Positions 1 through 12,981 are shown, numbered from the stretch's first letter. The stretch is 64,000 nt of DNA from Trichodelitschia bisporula (GCA_010356995.1 ML996694.1:1071634-1135633), one strand, 5' to 3'. Notes: generated from the letters alone by a model not told the origin. A program made the numbers and translations.

Positions 1-900
1 AAAAAAGACGAAGAAGAGGAGACAGTCGGAGACTCTTGAGACTTTTGATAGCCGAGTATCTTCCTATGCTCCTTCCCTCCACTATGTGCAAATTACATCA
101 TGTTCCTTCTCTCATACAAGTGCATGATGGGCTTCGAGAGTCACGGGAGGGTGCGAGGGCGATGTGAAGGGACGTCGATGGAGTAAGGCATGCAATTTCT
201 TACTGTCGCGGCTTGATCCCTTGATTCCTCTATCAATCATCATCAATCAGCATTCTACTACGGCGGAGGAGAATGACGCCCACCGCCTCACGTCATCCAT
301 TGCGCAGGTAGGTAAACACTGATCTGCATTCCCGTTCAACCACCTCAAGTCGAACAAATCCCCTAAGCCGACGAAGCTACGTAAAAGCCCGTAGAAGACA
401 AAGACACAAAACGCCCATTGCCCGCCAGAACTACCCCCGTGCCCACCCAACAAGCAATAAAGCGGCCAAAAACACAACAGTCACCCCAACATCCCTATAC
501 AAGAAAGGAAATGGCAAGAAGAAATCTCACACTCCATAAACTCCATGTGCTCAAAGTATTTCCCCCGCCCACTGCAAAATATGGTGAGCTATGCCCGAAT
601 GAACAACTGTATCCACCGAACATGACCCAAATAACCGAACAATCGTCTCCAAACCCCAGCCCGCGTGCTGACTTGAGATGGAACACATGAACAAGCAGAA
701 AAAACAGGCCTATGATTCGACCTACAACGCCCATATCTCGTGACCCGATCCCATCCCTAAGCAGAAGCAGTACCCAGATGACGCGGGGCGTACGCATGCC
801 GAACGCCGTCCGTTGCAGAATATAGCTCTTTCACCCATGCAGAATCGATACCCGAACTCCAGCCCATGATGACTTGTCGAACCCAGTCCGTTGGAAACTA
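1..900. other. flank downstream of cdc24, no gene seen
   Basis: This stretch lies beyond the stop codon of cdc24 and probably holds its 3' untranslated region. Both strands contain only short open frames without recognisable domains, plausible splice partners or coding character. I see no tRNA-like cloverleaf and no long repeat. Confidence 0.5.
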
Positions 901-3900
901 CTACTGAACAAACAACTCAATCTCGCCGATCTGCCCCCCCACCCCTGAGTGCTGCTCTTTCCAGTTCTCAAACGCCATCTGCACATCCTCATCCGACTGG
1001 ATATTGACGTAGTCTTCCTCATCCAGGTACTTGAGCTTGACGTGCCCCGAGCTCAGCGACATGTTCGTGGAGCGCTGCAGCTTGGCATCAATCCGGTCCT
1101 TCAGCAACTGGTACGAGATGTTCGTGGGAATAACCAGTGTCATGGAACTACCAGCGGCCGGACAGTGTACCTTGACCTTCAGCTGAGTCGGTATACCCAG
1201 GTCCGGGTCAGAGACCATAGGCGTCATGTTGGGCGGCGCCAGACCACGCGGATCATACGGATTCGGTGTCATCAACCGGGCATCCAGAGAGCTGGCAGGC
1301 GTCACGGCGCGCATTTCAGGACGGTCGGTAACAGCCCGTGGCATTGGCGGCATATGAGCAGCAGGTCCTCCAGCAGAGTACTCTTGGTGAAGCTGAGAAG
1401 ACATGCCGCGTGATCCCAGACGCTCGCGTTGAAGCTGGACGCCCGGCGACTGTGTAGCGGACCGCACGGGGGCATTCGGGGGTGGTCCCATGAGCTGAGA
1501 CGGCGAGTTGTTGGCCGCACGGTTCAGTATAGCAGGGCTATATGCGTAGTGCGTAGGGAACGGCGGGAGATCTGGGACACCGGGCTGTGAAGGATCCGCA
1601 ATGCGACGGGCCGCTCCAGGGTTCTGAATATCGGGGCTACTGGCCGAGCGGAGCCGGTTCTGAGCCAGGCTGCTTTGTGATGGATTGGGTGGCAACGACG
1701 GGCGCTGCATGGCATTGCGGCCGGCTGCCGGGTACCCATTCAAAGGGCCATCGCGGGAACCTTGCCGAGGCATAGCAGGTGCGGTGTAACGGTTTTGGTC
1801 GTCAGTGTTCCATCCGTTGGGCATAGGAGGAACAGGCTGGCGGGGAAATGGAAACATGCCGTTACTTAACTGCCCACTACTCCGGGTGGAGAGCGGCGAT
1901 TCGGCGGTTGGCGAAAAGTATGAGTCCATGATCTGCTCGTTTGGCCCAATCGCGGCAACTTGCTGGTAAGATCCCGGCGTCTGCGTCCGGACCGCCAGAA
2001 CGGGCGCCTGGGCACCCATAGGGAACTGCCGGGGCGGAACTCGGTTTGCACCCATGGGGCCGAGACTCTCGTTCGTCGCAGAGCGTGACCGCATCTGTAG
2101 GCTGTTTGTCGAGCTATTCCAACCGCTGCCGTACTCGCCGGATTGTGTGGCAGAGTAGTCGTGCGAGAGAAGAGCGTTGGTATCGGCGTCATCTTCGTCA
2201 TCATCCTGTTCAGCGTACGGGTTCGGCATGTGCGGTTGGTCTTTCATCCATGGGAAGTCAATCGCCGAACCCTGTTTAGCGTTGCTGATGCGAGCCTGCT
2301 CCCGGAAATCGCGGCGCTGCGCGTCAACCTGTCGCGCCCATTTCTTCATGGTCTCCTCAGATGTGAACCTGATAGTGAAGGATTCGATGCTGGGATCACC
2401 CTTCCAGTAGATCTGGCAGGTATATGATGTTCCTAGGACCCAGTTAAGACCCGAACCATTGGGACTGGGAGATGTCCTACCTGGCTTCGACTGCATGACC
2501 ACATCCGTGACGTTTTGCATAAAAATGCGCCCCTTCAGCTGCAGCCTCGTAGGCCCCCTCTTGTCCTTGCCAGCTGCCTTGGCCTTCTGTTTGGCGGGAT
2601 TCAGCTCCTTGCAGCAGAGCAAGATCATCTGGAAAAGATATATCCTGTACTCGCGCTCGGGGTCCTTTGAGCTTCCAGTCTCGCCTTTGATCACAGAGAA
2701 GGTACCGTAGAGGAGGAGGTTGCCAAAACTGTCGAGCTTATGGCCCTTCCAGTCCTCGACGCGATCGCGGAGCTCTGCGACAGCAAGGACACGCTCTTCT
2801 TCATCAACAGCTTCATTTGTCCGCTGGAGCACGGCAGAAGCAGCCTCAATGCCTGCATCAATTCGCATTTTGAGTTCCTCGCTCAAATTACCTTTATCGC
2901 GAAGTTCCTTAGATCCTATTAGTCACAGAGCTTTGCCCTTGGTAGGAAACATACCTTGAGTAGGAGGGGGTATTTAGAGAGGCGTTGAAATGGTTTGAGG
3001 AGAAATGAGGAGAAAACCGAAGGCGACTCCACCATCTGCCGTAGCTCTTCCTCACCCTCCATTTTCTTCAGGACCTCGAAGTGAGCAAGTGCGATCTCCT
3101 CGCACTTCTTCGTGTTTGCAATGTATGACTCGTATACGAAGAAGGCGTCTTTATACAGAACAAACAGACCACCCCAGTCCTGCTGATCTTCTGGCATGGC
3201 ATTTATCTGCTCCACCCGGATCAGGAAACGGCGCTGAAAATCTAGGAGTGTGTTAAGGTTCAGGAATATGCTGTGAATAACATCGCCGCCGACAAGTCCC
3301 TTCTCTTCCGCCTTGTTCCTGAACCGCTGGAGCATCTCAAGATGCTGGACATATGTCCGCTCGGTCTTGACAATCTCGTCGACAATGTGCTGGCGTTGAG
3401 TGCGCTTCCCTTGGACAACAGGTTCGGCAACTTCTGCATCGCCGAGCGTGGGGTCCAGACGGCCCTCTTGAACCAAAATGTCAAGAATTCGGTTGATGAC
3501 AGTGATAACCTGTGTACAAAGTCAGTAGGTGGCGAGCTCCGCTAGCGCAATGTCGAGGGTTTACCTTGACGATGCCTGTGGTGTCATTGCCGTAGAGATC
3601 AGTAACAAAGAAGCATTCGTCCGACGACAGCTGGAGTTCGCGCAGGCAGGTGTTCATAAACTGCATAACCGCCTGCTGCTCACGTTTGCCTTCTTTCCGC
3701 TTCATGTCGAGCTCCAGCCGAGGCGGCCGTTCAAGCGCGTTCCAAATGAGGAGAAGAGGGTATCCTTGTCGAAAGGTTCGCCACAGAAGCGTGACGGGAT
3801 CGGTGTCGCCTTCCGCGGCCACTTCAACCGTCTGGAGCGCCTGCTCGAAGCCAGGGACTCCGCGCAGGCGCCGCCGCAGATGCACACATTTCTGGTAGAG

Positions 3901-4212
3901 GGATGACTCTTTGTCGGCGCGCTTGTTCAAGACATTATTACTCTGTACCGGCGCACCGTTAGCGGGTGTTTGCGAAGGCGAGGGCACACTCGGTGTCGGG
4001 AGTGGCGGTGGAGGGGAGAAGAGGGTCGATGACGATGTGAGCTGCGTCGTGTTGGAGGAGCGAATCGAGGATGATTGAGAGTATGACGAAAAGTGCGCAG
4101 TAGAGGAGCCCTGAGGGTTCCCCATCAGTGATACTGAGCCGTTGGCCGGATGAACTCGACCAGGCATGTCGTTCGCGGTACGAACAAGATGGCTGGATGA
4201 AATTACCTCCAT
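901..4212 (-). CDS. cdc24: Cdc24-type Rho guanine nucleotide exchange factor
   Basis: This is the exchange factor for Cdc42, which sets up polarity and hyphal tip growth. Three exons on the minus strand fit: 4212-3565, 3509-2955 and 2907-901, giving about 1069 residues with phase kept at both joins. Residues about 105-220 match the Cdc24 calponin-like region. A DH (RhoGEF) domain follows at about 255-430 (it contains LLKPFQRLSKYPLLLK, the usual last DH helix) and a PH domain at about 455-600. A long Ser/Pro/Asn-rich disordered stretch comes next. A PB1 domain occupies the last 95 residues, with the acidic DEEDYVNIQSDEDV patch that binds Bem1-type scaffolds. The full fungal order CH-DH-PH-PB1 is present. 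The second intron has a decoy acceptor 8 nt upstream of the in-frame one; only the downstream AG restores LLLK-ELRDKG. A GTAATT just after the ATG could be a donor, so the extreme N-terminus is less certain. Confidence 0.93.
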
Positions 4213-5358
4213 CGTCGTCGCTGCGAGGGGTGCGCAGAGGAGCGTTCCCGCTCAGGAGTCGTAGTGGTTGTGGGGATATTCGAGGAGGGGGGTGTGGGGG
4301 GTAGATGACCAGTGTGTGGTGGTGAGTTGGTGTTGTTGAGCTTTCGAGGTTGTCGAGGGGTATGCGCACACAAAGCCGTTTGCGTGGGCTGCAGAGTAGT
4401 AGGCGCCGTTGCCTGTGAATGCGTGGTGGGGTTCGTCGCAACTCGCAATCGGGGGCGCGAGCAATAGGCAATAGGGGGGTGCGGTGGATGGGATGGGTTG
4501 TCGTTTCAGTGGTGGTTGGCGTTACTCGTTAGGTTGCGTGTGGAGGGTTGGTCCGTGGACTCGCAGGCGGAAGAGGAGTGCTGGGACGGGTGCCAAGCCA
4601 TTACTAACCATTTTTGGCGCCTAGTTGAAACACAAAGCCCGCCAGGCGCCGAGGCGCTCTATCATTAATGCCTTATTTTGGCCTGATCTGTAACCATTAT
4701 TGGGGAATATCAGCCTTGAAGCCTGAGTGGATAACATTTGCCTCATCGCCTTGCGGGTTTGTGAACGGTAGAATAGCACGGACCACTCTCATTTGTCCCG
4801 ATCGCCGACAGTTTTTGCCTAAAGTGCCTTACATGCCTTATTTTCCCTTTGATTATGTTTTGGCTTTGATGCCTTTTGGCTGATCGTTGATCGATCAGGA
4901 CCCGCAAGTGCAAGAGGATTTGCTGCAAGCGCCGAGATATGATGCGTTGAGACATAGAAATAAATATAAACAGTCGTCCAGACAATCCAGTATGATGATG
5001 CGTTCGTATAGGTGAATAGGATATACTGTGGTAGATGTGCGCTGTTGTTGACGTTGAACCTGCGAAAGCCTGACTTCACCATTGGTGACAAGGATGCCGC
5101 ACAGGTGCCGCGAGCGTTCCCCCTCTTCCCTGTGAGTGAACACTGTCTGAGGGCGGTCAGGCCTGCTCCCTTGCTAGGCATCATCCTCCCTCCTCCCGTG
5201 CAAGACGCTCGACACCATCCGCACTACTGTACCGTGCGCCCCATCTCTTAGGTCACGCCTGACAATATTCAACCTCTGACCTCAAAGACGGGAAACAACA
5301 TAGCCTCCGTCTGTTCAACGGCTATTCATTCGCAATCTCTCACTACAACTCCGTCACC
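4213..5358. promoter_or_regulatory. divergent upstream region of cdc24 and the F-box/WD40 gene
   Basis: This 1.1 kb gap separates two divergently transcribed genes and must contain both promoters and 5' leaders. Only short open frames occur. A 12-nt direct repeat, ATGCCTTATTTT, lies at 4668 and 4833. I could not assign individual binding sites. Confidence 0.4.
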
Positions 5359-8068
5359 ATGACTCTGCGCGATAGTAGCGTCCCGTCGCCATTTCCTCCA
5401 GGCTTCCTTGCCGCTTACAAGTCCGCCGCGTCCATGAACAACACCTTTCGCTTGGATGAGGGATACTCGGACGACACCAGGAGCCAGGCTGGCAGCGAAA
5501 TGCGTGTAGAGTCGCGCTTGGCCGAGCTGGATGTGGATACTAACCTCTCGTTGCTCCCTCAATGGGTTCTCGGTCTAAACGAGGCTGATCGTAGCGGTGC
5601 GCATCTCTCTTATTCTTGACTCTACTCGCTATGCAGGGACTAAGTGTACCGTAGAATTCGCTTACGCCATCCTCCGCTCGTTGCGTACCTCTTCCATCGC
5701 TGCAATTGTCGAGCGGCTCAACCCCCTGCTCCACATCGATCCCGTATCATACCTCCCTCCAGAACTCACATTTGAGATATTCTCGTACCTCGACACTCCG
5801 ACACTGCTCCGGGCTTCCACTCTCTCAAAGTCTTGGAGGGGTCGCGCACTTGATGGTCGCCTGTGGCGTCAACTCCTGGAACGCGAAGGCTGGGACGCCA
5901 GCATACGCCGCGTGAGAGAGTTTGAAGATAAAAGTCGCGCCGCAATCACCTCCCGGAAGGAGAGCAAATCACGAGTACGGTCATCCGAAGATACGGGCGA
6001 TGCCGAGCGGTCGCCCAAGAAACGCGCCCGAGAACAACTCTTTGGCGATCGCTCGACAGAGTTCCCGCGTCTATGGGGAGAACAGCATGGAGCAATCGAG
6101 GCAGACGACGATGTGACAATGGAAGACCCTAGCCCCAAGATTGAGGATCCTTGGACGAGTAACGACGAGAATACCCCTCCCCAGACGCCTCCGGAGGCTT
6201 CCGCCGACTCGCTTGACCCACCAATTCGACCTTCGCTTATCCTATACGATAACAAACTAGACCCCCGCGTCAACTGGCAGTACCTTTACAAGCAAAAACG
6301 CAGGTTAGAAGAGAACTGGCAAGCTGGCCGCTTCACAAACTTCCAGCTCCCTCATGTGGACCACCCCGAGGAAGCGCATGCCGAATGTGTTTATACCCTC
6401 CAATACTCCGGCAAGTTTCTCGTCAGTGGAAGCAGGGATAAAACCCTTCGTATCTGGAATCTCGAAACTCAGCGTCTCGCCGTTCCGCCGCTCAAGGGGC
6501 ACGAGGCTTCTGTTCTTTGTCTTCAGTTCGACAGTCGGCCCGAGCAAGATATAGTCATATCGGGCGGAAGCGACTGTCACGTCATATTATGGCGCTTCTC
6601 CACGGGCAAGATTATAAACAAGTTGAGAAACGTTCACTCCGAACCGGTTCTCAACCTTCGGTTTGATGACCGCTACCTAATCACATGCTCCAAGGATAAG
6701 ACGATCAAGGTGTGGAATCGGACCAAGCTCCTTCCCACCGATGATGCCTACCCGGTTCCGATGAACTCTTCGTCATCAAAATTTCCCGCTTACATCATCA
6801 ACGCCGCAAATCTTCTTGACGGCGAGCTTCAAAGGGTCAACCCCTTGAAAGAGTATTCTCTTCTAATGACTCTGTCCGGTCATTCAGCCGCCGTCAATGC
6901 TATCCAGATCCTCGACAACCAGATCGTTTCAGCTTCAGGAGATCGCCTAGTAAAAATCTGGGACGTGAAAACCGGCATCTGCCTAAAGACCATCTCAGGC
7001 CACGCAAAGGGTATAGCCTGCGTACAATTCGACGGCCGACGCATAGTCAGCGGTAGCAGCGACGAAACAGTCCGCATCTTCGACCGCGTAACCGGCGTCG
7101 AAGTAGCCTGTCTCCGCGGCCACACCAACCTCGTCCGCACCGTCCAAGCCCGCTTCGGTGACGTCCCCGGCGGCCAAGCCGACGACGAAGCCGAAGCCCG
7201 TGCCGTAGACCGCAAGTTCCTCGCCGCTAACATCAACGGCGCGCTATCCCGGAAGCGCATGACCCGCGAGGAGCGCCACAACCGCAATGCCGGCTCCCGC
7301 GACCCGAAGGACATTTTCGCGCTCGGCGCTAAGTTACCCCCTGGTGGCGGCGGCTCCCGCTGGGCCCGCATCGTCTCGGGGAGTTATGACGAAACGGTCA
7401 TTATCTGGAAGCGCAACCCGGATGGCAAGTGGACGCCCGCACACCAGCTCTACCAATGCGACGCGGTGCAGGGCGCCGGCGGCCAGCCACGGCATATCCC
7501 CGCGCACCACCCGCTCAACGCCGCGCAGGCCGCCATTCAACTCAACCAGCAACTCCAATCCCAACTCCAGCAGCAATTCCAGCAGCTACAGAACGCAGCC
7601 GCGGGCCCCCAGGCCGGAACCCAGGCCCAAGCTGCGAACCCGCCCACGATCGCGGGACCCAGTACCGCGCCCCAGAACCCACCTCCTGCTCCGGCACCCC
7701 AGGCCCAAGCCGCGGGCCCCGCTGGCCCACCGCTGATCTTCGGCAACCCGCTGCCGCATCACCCTGTGCACGCGCACGCGTACCCGCAACTCCCGCCGCC
7801 GCCGGCTTTCACGGCGGCGCAACTTGCGGCGCATAATGGAGCGGCGGTGGGACATCACCACGCTCCTGCCATGGGGGCCCATCACGTGCAGCACGCGCCA
7901 CATGCCCCTGGCACTGGGGCAAATAGCCGAGTCTTCAAGCTGCAGTTTGATAGCCGAAGGATTATCTGCTGCTCACAGGACCCGACGATTGTGGGGTGGG
8001 ATTTTGCGAATGCGGATCGGGAGATTGTTGAGGCGAGTCAGTTCTTTGGGGATGAGTATGGTGCCTAG
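5359..8068 (+). CDS. F-box/WD40 substrate adaptor of an SCF ubiquitin ligase (FWD-1/beta-TrCP type)
   Basis: This is a likely SCF substrate receptor: the F-box binds Skp1 and the WD40 propeller binds phosphorylated targets. Two exons, 5359-5596 and 5637-8068, join in phase and give 889 residues. The F-box lies at about residues 113-165 (LPPELTFEIFSYLDTPTLL). WD blades follow at about 300-410, 500-600 and 660-690, with motifs such as SGSRDKTLRIWN, SGSSDETVRIFD and SGSYDETVIIWK. A Gln/Ala/Pro-rich stretch of about 150 residues then separates these from a final blade-like segment ending near the C-terminus. The blade wording and the order F-box then WD40 resemble Neurospora FWD-1, which degrades the clock protein FRQ. 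The sulfur regulators sconB/Met30 are a less good match. Orthology to FWD-1 is my inference from recall; membership of the F-box/WD40 family is directly visible. Confidence 0.85.
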
Positions 8069-8466
8069 GTGAGGGGCGTGGGTGCATGTTGTGAGGATCT
8101 GGCGTGGGCATGGTGTTTGAGTGTTTAATGGTGTTTTGGCATAGCATGGCGATTGTCGTTGGACGCGTGTTGATGTTAGTTTATCTCTTTCGCGCACATT
8201 CGAGTATGGGTGGTATGGTGATGAATCTCTAGTCGTTGAGCTAATAATTTTCGAAGTCTATCACTGAAGAAACCTTATGACACAATCTTACTTGCTGGTG
8301 AGATCTTACCACACCGTACATTTGTTGGACTCTTTCATTTACAATTCAGGCACGCTTCAACTCTCGGTAAAGCTTTAACGCACCGTCCCAACCTGATCAA
8401 TAGTTAACCATGATCCATATCCGATGAACCACGCCCCTTGTCGTGGGATATCAAAAAGCAACGGCC
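8069..8466. other. convergent 3' intergenic region
   Basis: About 400 nt between the stop codons of the F-box/WD40 gene and the CorA-like gene. It is AT-richer than its flanks and presumably carries both 3' untranslated regions. No gene or clear hairpin was seen. Confidence 0.4.
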
Positions 8467-11400
8467 TCACCCCATCTGCCCAATCTGCCTCCTCTGTCTC
8501 CTCTGCCTCCACCGATACGCCCCCCTCATCCACCCCTTAAAACTCCCCAAATACACCAACCAAATCATAATCCCAATCACACTCATCGGCCCCGCCGTAA
8601 CCCAAAACACCCACTGCCCCTCATTCAAATTGCGTATATCCTTCGTATTCATCCCAAAGAGGCTCGCCAACATAGTCAGCGGCAGGAAGAGCACGCTGAC
8701 GGTCGTGAATGCCAGCGCGGCCTTTTCCTGCCGGTCTTTGTTCGACTCGACCATGCGGAAGTGCTGAGTCGTCAGCCTGAACACGGAAAGGGAAGGCTCA
8801 ACTTACCCAAGCTTCTAGCTCCCCCACCCGCCGCGCCATCTCGACAAAGTTCGCGAGCGTGACATCCGCGCTCTGCAGACTCAGCTCTATAACCGCCGTC
8901 TCGCGCGCCGGCGTCTTCGTCCCCGCCGCTCCCTCCCCAATAACACTCTTCGCCTCGCTCGCCCTTACACTATCATCCAACGCAACCAGCACCCTCTGCT
9001 CGTCCTCCAGGATCCCGGCAATAGTATCCAGCTCCCCCTTCAAGCTCAGGAAGGTCTCCTGATGCCTACGGCTCAGCGGCGTGGCATGCACTTCCGCAGT
9101 CTACCCCATTAGCTCTACCCGAGCGAAAACCGGTCACACGTTACTCACCACCGCCTGAATATCCCGCCAATACAACGTCGCAAGCCGATGTCTATCCGCA
9201 AACATCGGCGCCCCCCTCGCATCCTGCACCAACTGCGCAACCAGCACCGCCGCCGCCCCCGTCGTTGTCGCCGCCTCCCGCTCCCTCAAACTCACCGTCT
9301 GTAACCGCCGCACAATCTTCATTTTCCCAGCCGCAAGCAGCGCCTTTGCCCGTCGGGCGTAGTCCGCCGTGCGCCCCGCCTCCCCCGTGACCGCGAGGAC
9401 GGCGAACATAAGCACCAGGAGCCAGGCCTGGATGAATTCGTGCGGTACGTTGGTTTGGTTGTAGAGTGCCGGCGGGGACGCACCATGCCGCCCGAAGATC
9501 TCATGCTTGACATCGCTCGCCGCGTGTGCTAAGCTGCGCACCCTCCGCGCGGTCGCCGCAAGGGTAGTGGCGCTGGGCGGGGAGCGCAGGAGCCGATCGA
9601 GCGCGCCCCAGTACTTGCCAGCTACGGGGTGGGCGTAGGCAAGCGGGTAAAAGAGCGTGAAGATAGCGCGAGCGGCGCGGAAGAGGGCCTGGCGCTGCGA
9701 GTTTAGGCCCGTCCCGTCGTCCGGTGGGAGCGAGGCTATGTAATTTTTGACTTCCGTGTAGGTTTTTTGCGGGCAGGTGTGCCAGGCTGCGGCTTCGCCG
9801 CGGCGCCGGTTGGTGGTTGTGAGGTAGGCGTCTATTTCGTCGGAGTCGGCGCGGAGGCGGCCTTGGTCCACTACGAGTTTGGGGGGGGCGGCGGGGGTGG
9901 TATCTGAGATTGGCGGGGAGGGGGCGTCGGCGCGTGTGGCCATTAGGGTGAAGACGTACCAATTGTCTTTGGTGGAGCTTTTTTCTTCGTCGGTTGGGAT
10001 GGGGGTTAGGGGGCGCATGGCGGGATCGTCCGCGTTACCGGTCTCGTCTGAAGTTTGGATTTCGGGGAGGTCGGCGTCGGAATCGGAGTCGTCGTAGGAA
10101 CTGTCGTCGTCGTCACTGTAAAGTTTTAGTTCGTATCAATTGGTCATAGATATGCTTCTCCCACTCACTTTTTCTGTAAGGTTAGCCTGATTGAGACCTT
10201 TGCCGCAAGCGCCATAATTTTGGGCCAGTCCTGTCGGGTAATCCGGGCTCCCTGATAAACAACATCCCACCCCTCGAAGAGATCGACTCCAAGTTCGGCG
10301 AAGTTCGAAGCAAATTCCTGGCAATTAGCCGAAGCCGGATGATGGAGCATATGTGCCTTACCGGCCATGTCACACAAGTATCAGCTGGAATGAGCCACGT
10401 CCGGATGCCGCCGTCTGATACGATTATAACCGGGGCACGGTCTCCAGAGTTACGGCGGTGAGGGTCGGCTGGCGGGAGGGTCTTGATGTTTATAAACTGG
10501 CCTGGCATATCCTCGATCGCTCTTCGGGCGCAAGTGATCATGAGGCCTGTTTCTGTCAGCGCTGACACAAGGCGTCCATCCGGAGACTTACTGTCGCCCA
10601 CCATAAGACACCACAGCTGTGCAACTTGAAAATAGTTTCCCTCCAGCACATATCCGGAATTGAGAAACGGATACTCCACCGGTTCCGAGGCTGTAAACCG
10701 CCTTTTCACCTTACCCACCGGCTGATCGCTCGTCACAAAGTACGGGATACACATCCACTTGACTGTCTCCACCTTCTGGCGCCTGGACCTGAACCCCTGG
10801 AAAACCGTTTGCTGAACCGTTTCCTCATAGAACTCCGGCTCAACATAGCTGCCCTGCTTCCCCGGCGGCATACGCAGCGATTTCTCGGAATTCTGTCGCG
10901 CAACCCGCAGAATGCTGCCCACGTTCTCGCGCTGCCCCGCGTCGAGCCACGGACATTCCAGCACCACCTGTACAAAGGTTCCAAACACCATCCCCGGATT
11001 CTCAACATGCATCCAGCGATATAGCGGACGCGACAACTCGCGCTGCTGCACACGCCGATTCGTCCCCGTCAACAACTCAGCGCTGAGATCGCCCCCACGG
11101 AACAAATCACCCACATATCGCGAGCGATACACGCGATACACAGTGGTGAGCCGATCCTTCTCATCGCCCTTAAAACTCGTCGAACTCGTCAAGCGGCGGT
11201 CATCCCCCTCCTCAGGTAGCCCCAAGCCCTCATCATCATCCTCCAAAAGCATCTTCTTCTGCAACCCCAAATTGAAGCTATTGTAGCTAGAATCCGAGTC
11301 TCCGTCTTCGAGAACCATGTCGTCGGTTCCCACGCGCGAGAAGTCCTTGGATGCGATCATGTCCCCCTCGTCCGACGAACTCGCGCTGCTGGTGCTCCCG

Positions 11401-11609
11401 CTGCGCATGCGCCGCCTTCGCACGGTCCGGCCATCAGGTACAATCGCCGCGTCCATGCCGCGCTTGTGGGTGTGTTTGCGCACTGCATGACGCTGGCGCG
11501 AGTCCTGCGCGTTGCCGGCGAGGGGCATGGCGTAGGAGTTCGAAAGACGCGCTGGAGCGCTGCGACGCGCTTCGCGGGTGAAGTTGCGGGGAGTGGAGGA
11601 TGGGGCCAT
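8467..11609 (-). CDS. large CorA-like membrane protein
   Basis: A fungal protein of about 969 residues with a CorA-type Mg2+ channel end. Six exons fit on the minus strand: 11609-10592, 10546-10362, 10317-10169, 10115-9149, 9100-8807 and 8763-8467, all with phase preserved. The first 860 residues are soluble and basic or acidic, without a domain I can name. The C-terminus has two membrane segments (about 887-908 and 924-944). The first ends in the CorA hallmark GMN (FGMNTKDI), followed by the short loop typical of this family. A charged helix, where CorA proteins have their long stalk, precedes them. The family often has GMN but unknown substrate in moulds, so Mg2+ transport is inferred. The first intron is 45 nt, a multiple of three and stop-free, so its retention would leave the frame open. 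The last intron uses an acceptor inside what could otherwise look like coding sequence; only that choice keeps the frame. Confidence 0.85.
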
Positions 11610-12190
11610 TGCGGGTTAGCGATGGAGATGTGTCTGGAGGCATATATGAGGGTGCTTGGTTTTGAATTGGAGAGAATGACGGAGGGCAAGACGTCCGGTT
11701 TGATGTGCGGGGAATGAGGCTGGGCTGGCTGAGGAGATGCAAGCCTCGCGCGCGAGGGTGCCGGGGGCTCTTTCCATGACTAACGGGGCTGGAAGGGGAA
11801 GGTGCATGGGGGACGAATTGGGATTAAGCAGTGACACTACTGTCAGGGTAGAACGGCTTTGTAGATGAACTTCAGCGGGTATCACCGATTACTTGCATCC
11901 ATCATCTAACGTCGGGTAGTAGATGGTCCAGCCGAATCGGGTTCGGCCCGCTCAAACTTGGCACGTCGTCCAGTCTCGGCAGCGGGGGTTTCCTCTGGAT
12001 CAGGTCGAGGCCTTGCTTGGCGTTTGTTTGAGCATCTTTGTTTGTTGCAACACTGTGACGAAACATCTCCAGTTCACCAGACAACACCTTCCCATCGTCC
12101 ACCTCCATCACCCTCTCCACAGCCACCCGTCTGCCATCGCGACATCGCCTTCTCCCACACACTTAGCACCTCTATCCCACATCTAGCAAA
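11610..12190. promoter_or_regulatory. divergent promoter region between CorA-like gene and ISY1
   Basis: The 580-nt gap separates two start codons in opposite directions. It includes a CT-rich leader directly before the ISY1 ATG. No distinct operator could be assigned by eye. Confidence 0.4.
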
Positions 12191-12981
12191 ATGGTACGCT
12201 CCTCCCTCGCAGCTCTCCTCCCATCTAACATCCCCAGGCGCGCAACTCCGAAAAAGCGCAATCCATGCTCTTCCGCTTCCGCGCCGCCCAAGCCGCCGAC
12301 CTCGGCATCCTCGACATAAGCCGCACAAAGCGTCCCAAAGCCATAACAAGCATCGACTCCATCCCCGTGTGCGAAAAGTGGCGCGGCCAAGTCCTCAAGG
12401 AGGTCTCGCGCAAAGTGACCAAGATCCAAGACCCCGCGCTATCGGATTACCAGATCCGCGACCTCAACGATGAGATCAATAAGCTCATGCGCGAGAAATT
12501 TGTCTGGGAACTGAGGATTCGAGAACTCGGGGGCCCGAATTATAGTCGAGGGGGCAGGGTGGTGGATGAGGATGGGCGAGAGGTGCCCGGGGGTGGGAAG
12601 GGGTATCGGTATTATGGGCGAGCGCGCGAGTTGCCGGGCGTCAAGGAGCTGTTTGAGGCGGCAAGGCAGCAGGGCAGGCCGCCTGAGGAGCAGGCGGGCC
12701 CCACACGCGCGGAGCTTTCGCGCAATGTCGATGCCTCGTACTACGGGTACAATCTGGATGAAGAGGACGGAACACTGCTGGAGTACGAGACAAAGCGGGA
12801 GGCGGAAGCGAGACAGGCGCTGTTGGAGCAAGATGACGGGGCGCAGGACAAGGGGTGGGAGCCCATACCTGGAGATGAGGGTGATGGGGTAGGGTGGAGG
12901 GTGCCTACGGTTGACGAGGTTCAGGAGGAGCTGATGGAGCGCCGACGCAAGAGGCTTCTGGACAAGATTGGTCCTGTTTGA
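12191..12981 (+). CDS. isy1: pre-mRNA splicing factor ISY1
   Basis: This is the ISY1 subunit of the Prp19-associated (NTC) complex, which works in the spliceosome during the catalytic steps. The coding sequence is two exons: 12191-12193, which is only the ATG, and 12238-12981. The 44-nt intron begins GTACGC and ends CCCCAG. Joining gives MARNSEKAQSMLFRFR, the characteristic ISY1 start, and 248 residues in all, close to the usual fungal length. The helical N-terminal half (RGQVLKEVSRKVTKIQD, RDLNDEINKLMREK, WELRIRELGGPNY) is strongly typical. The C-terminal part is acidic and ends in a basic RRRKRLLDKIG. Without the three-base exon no suitable ATG precedes the conserved RNSEKA motif in frame. 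It is convergent with CCT8. Confidence 0.95.
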
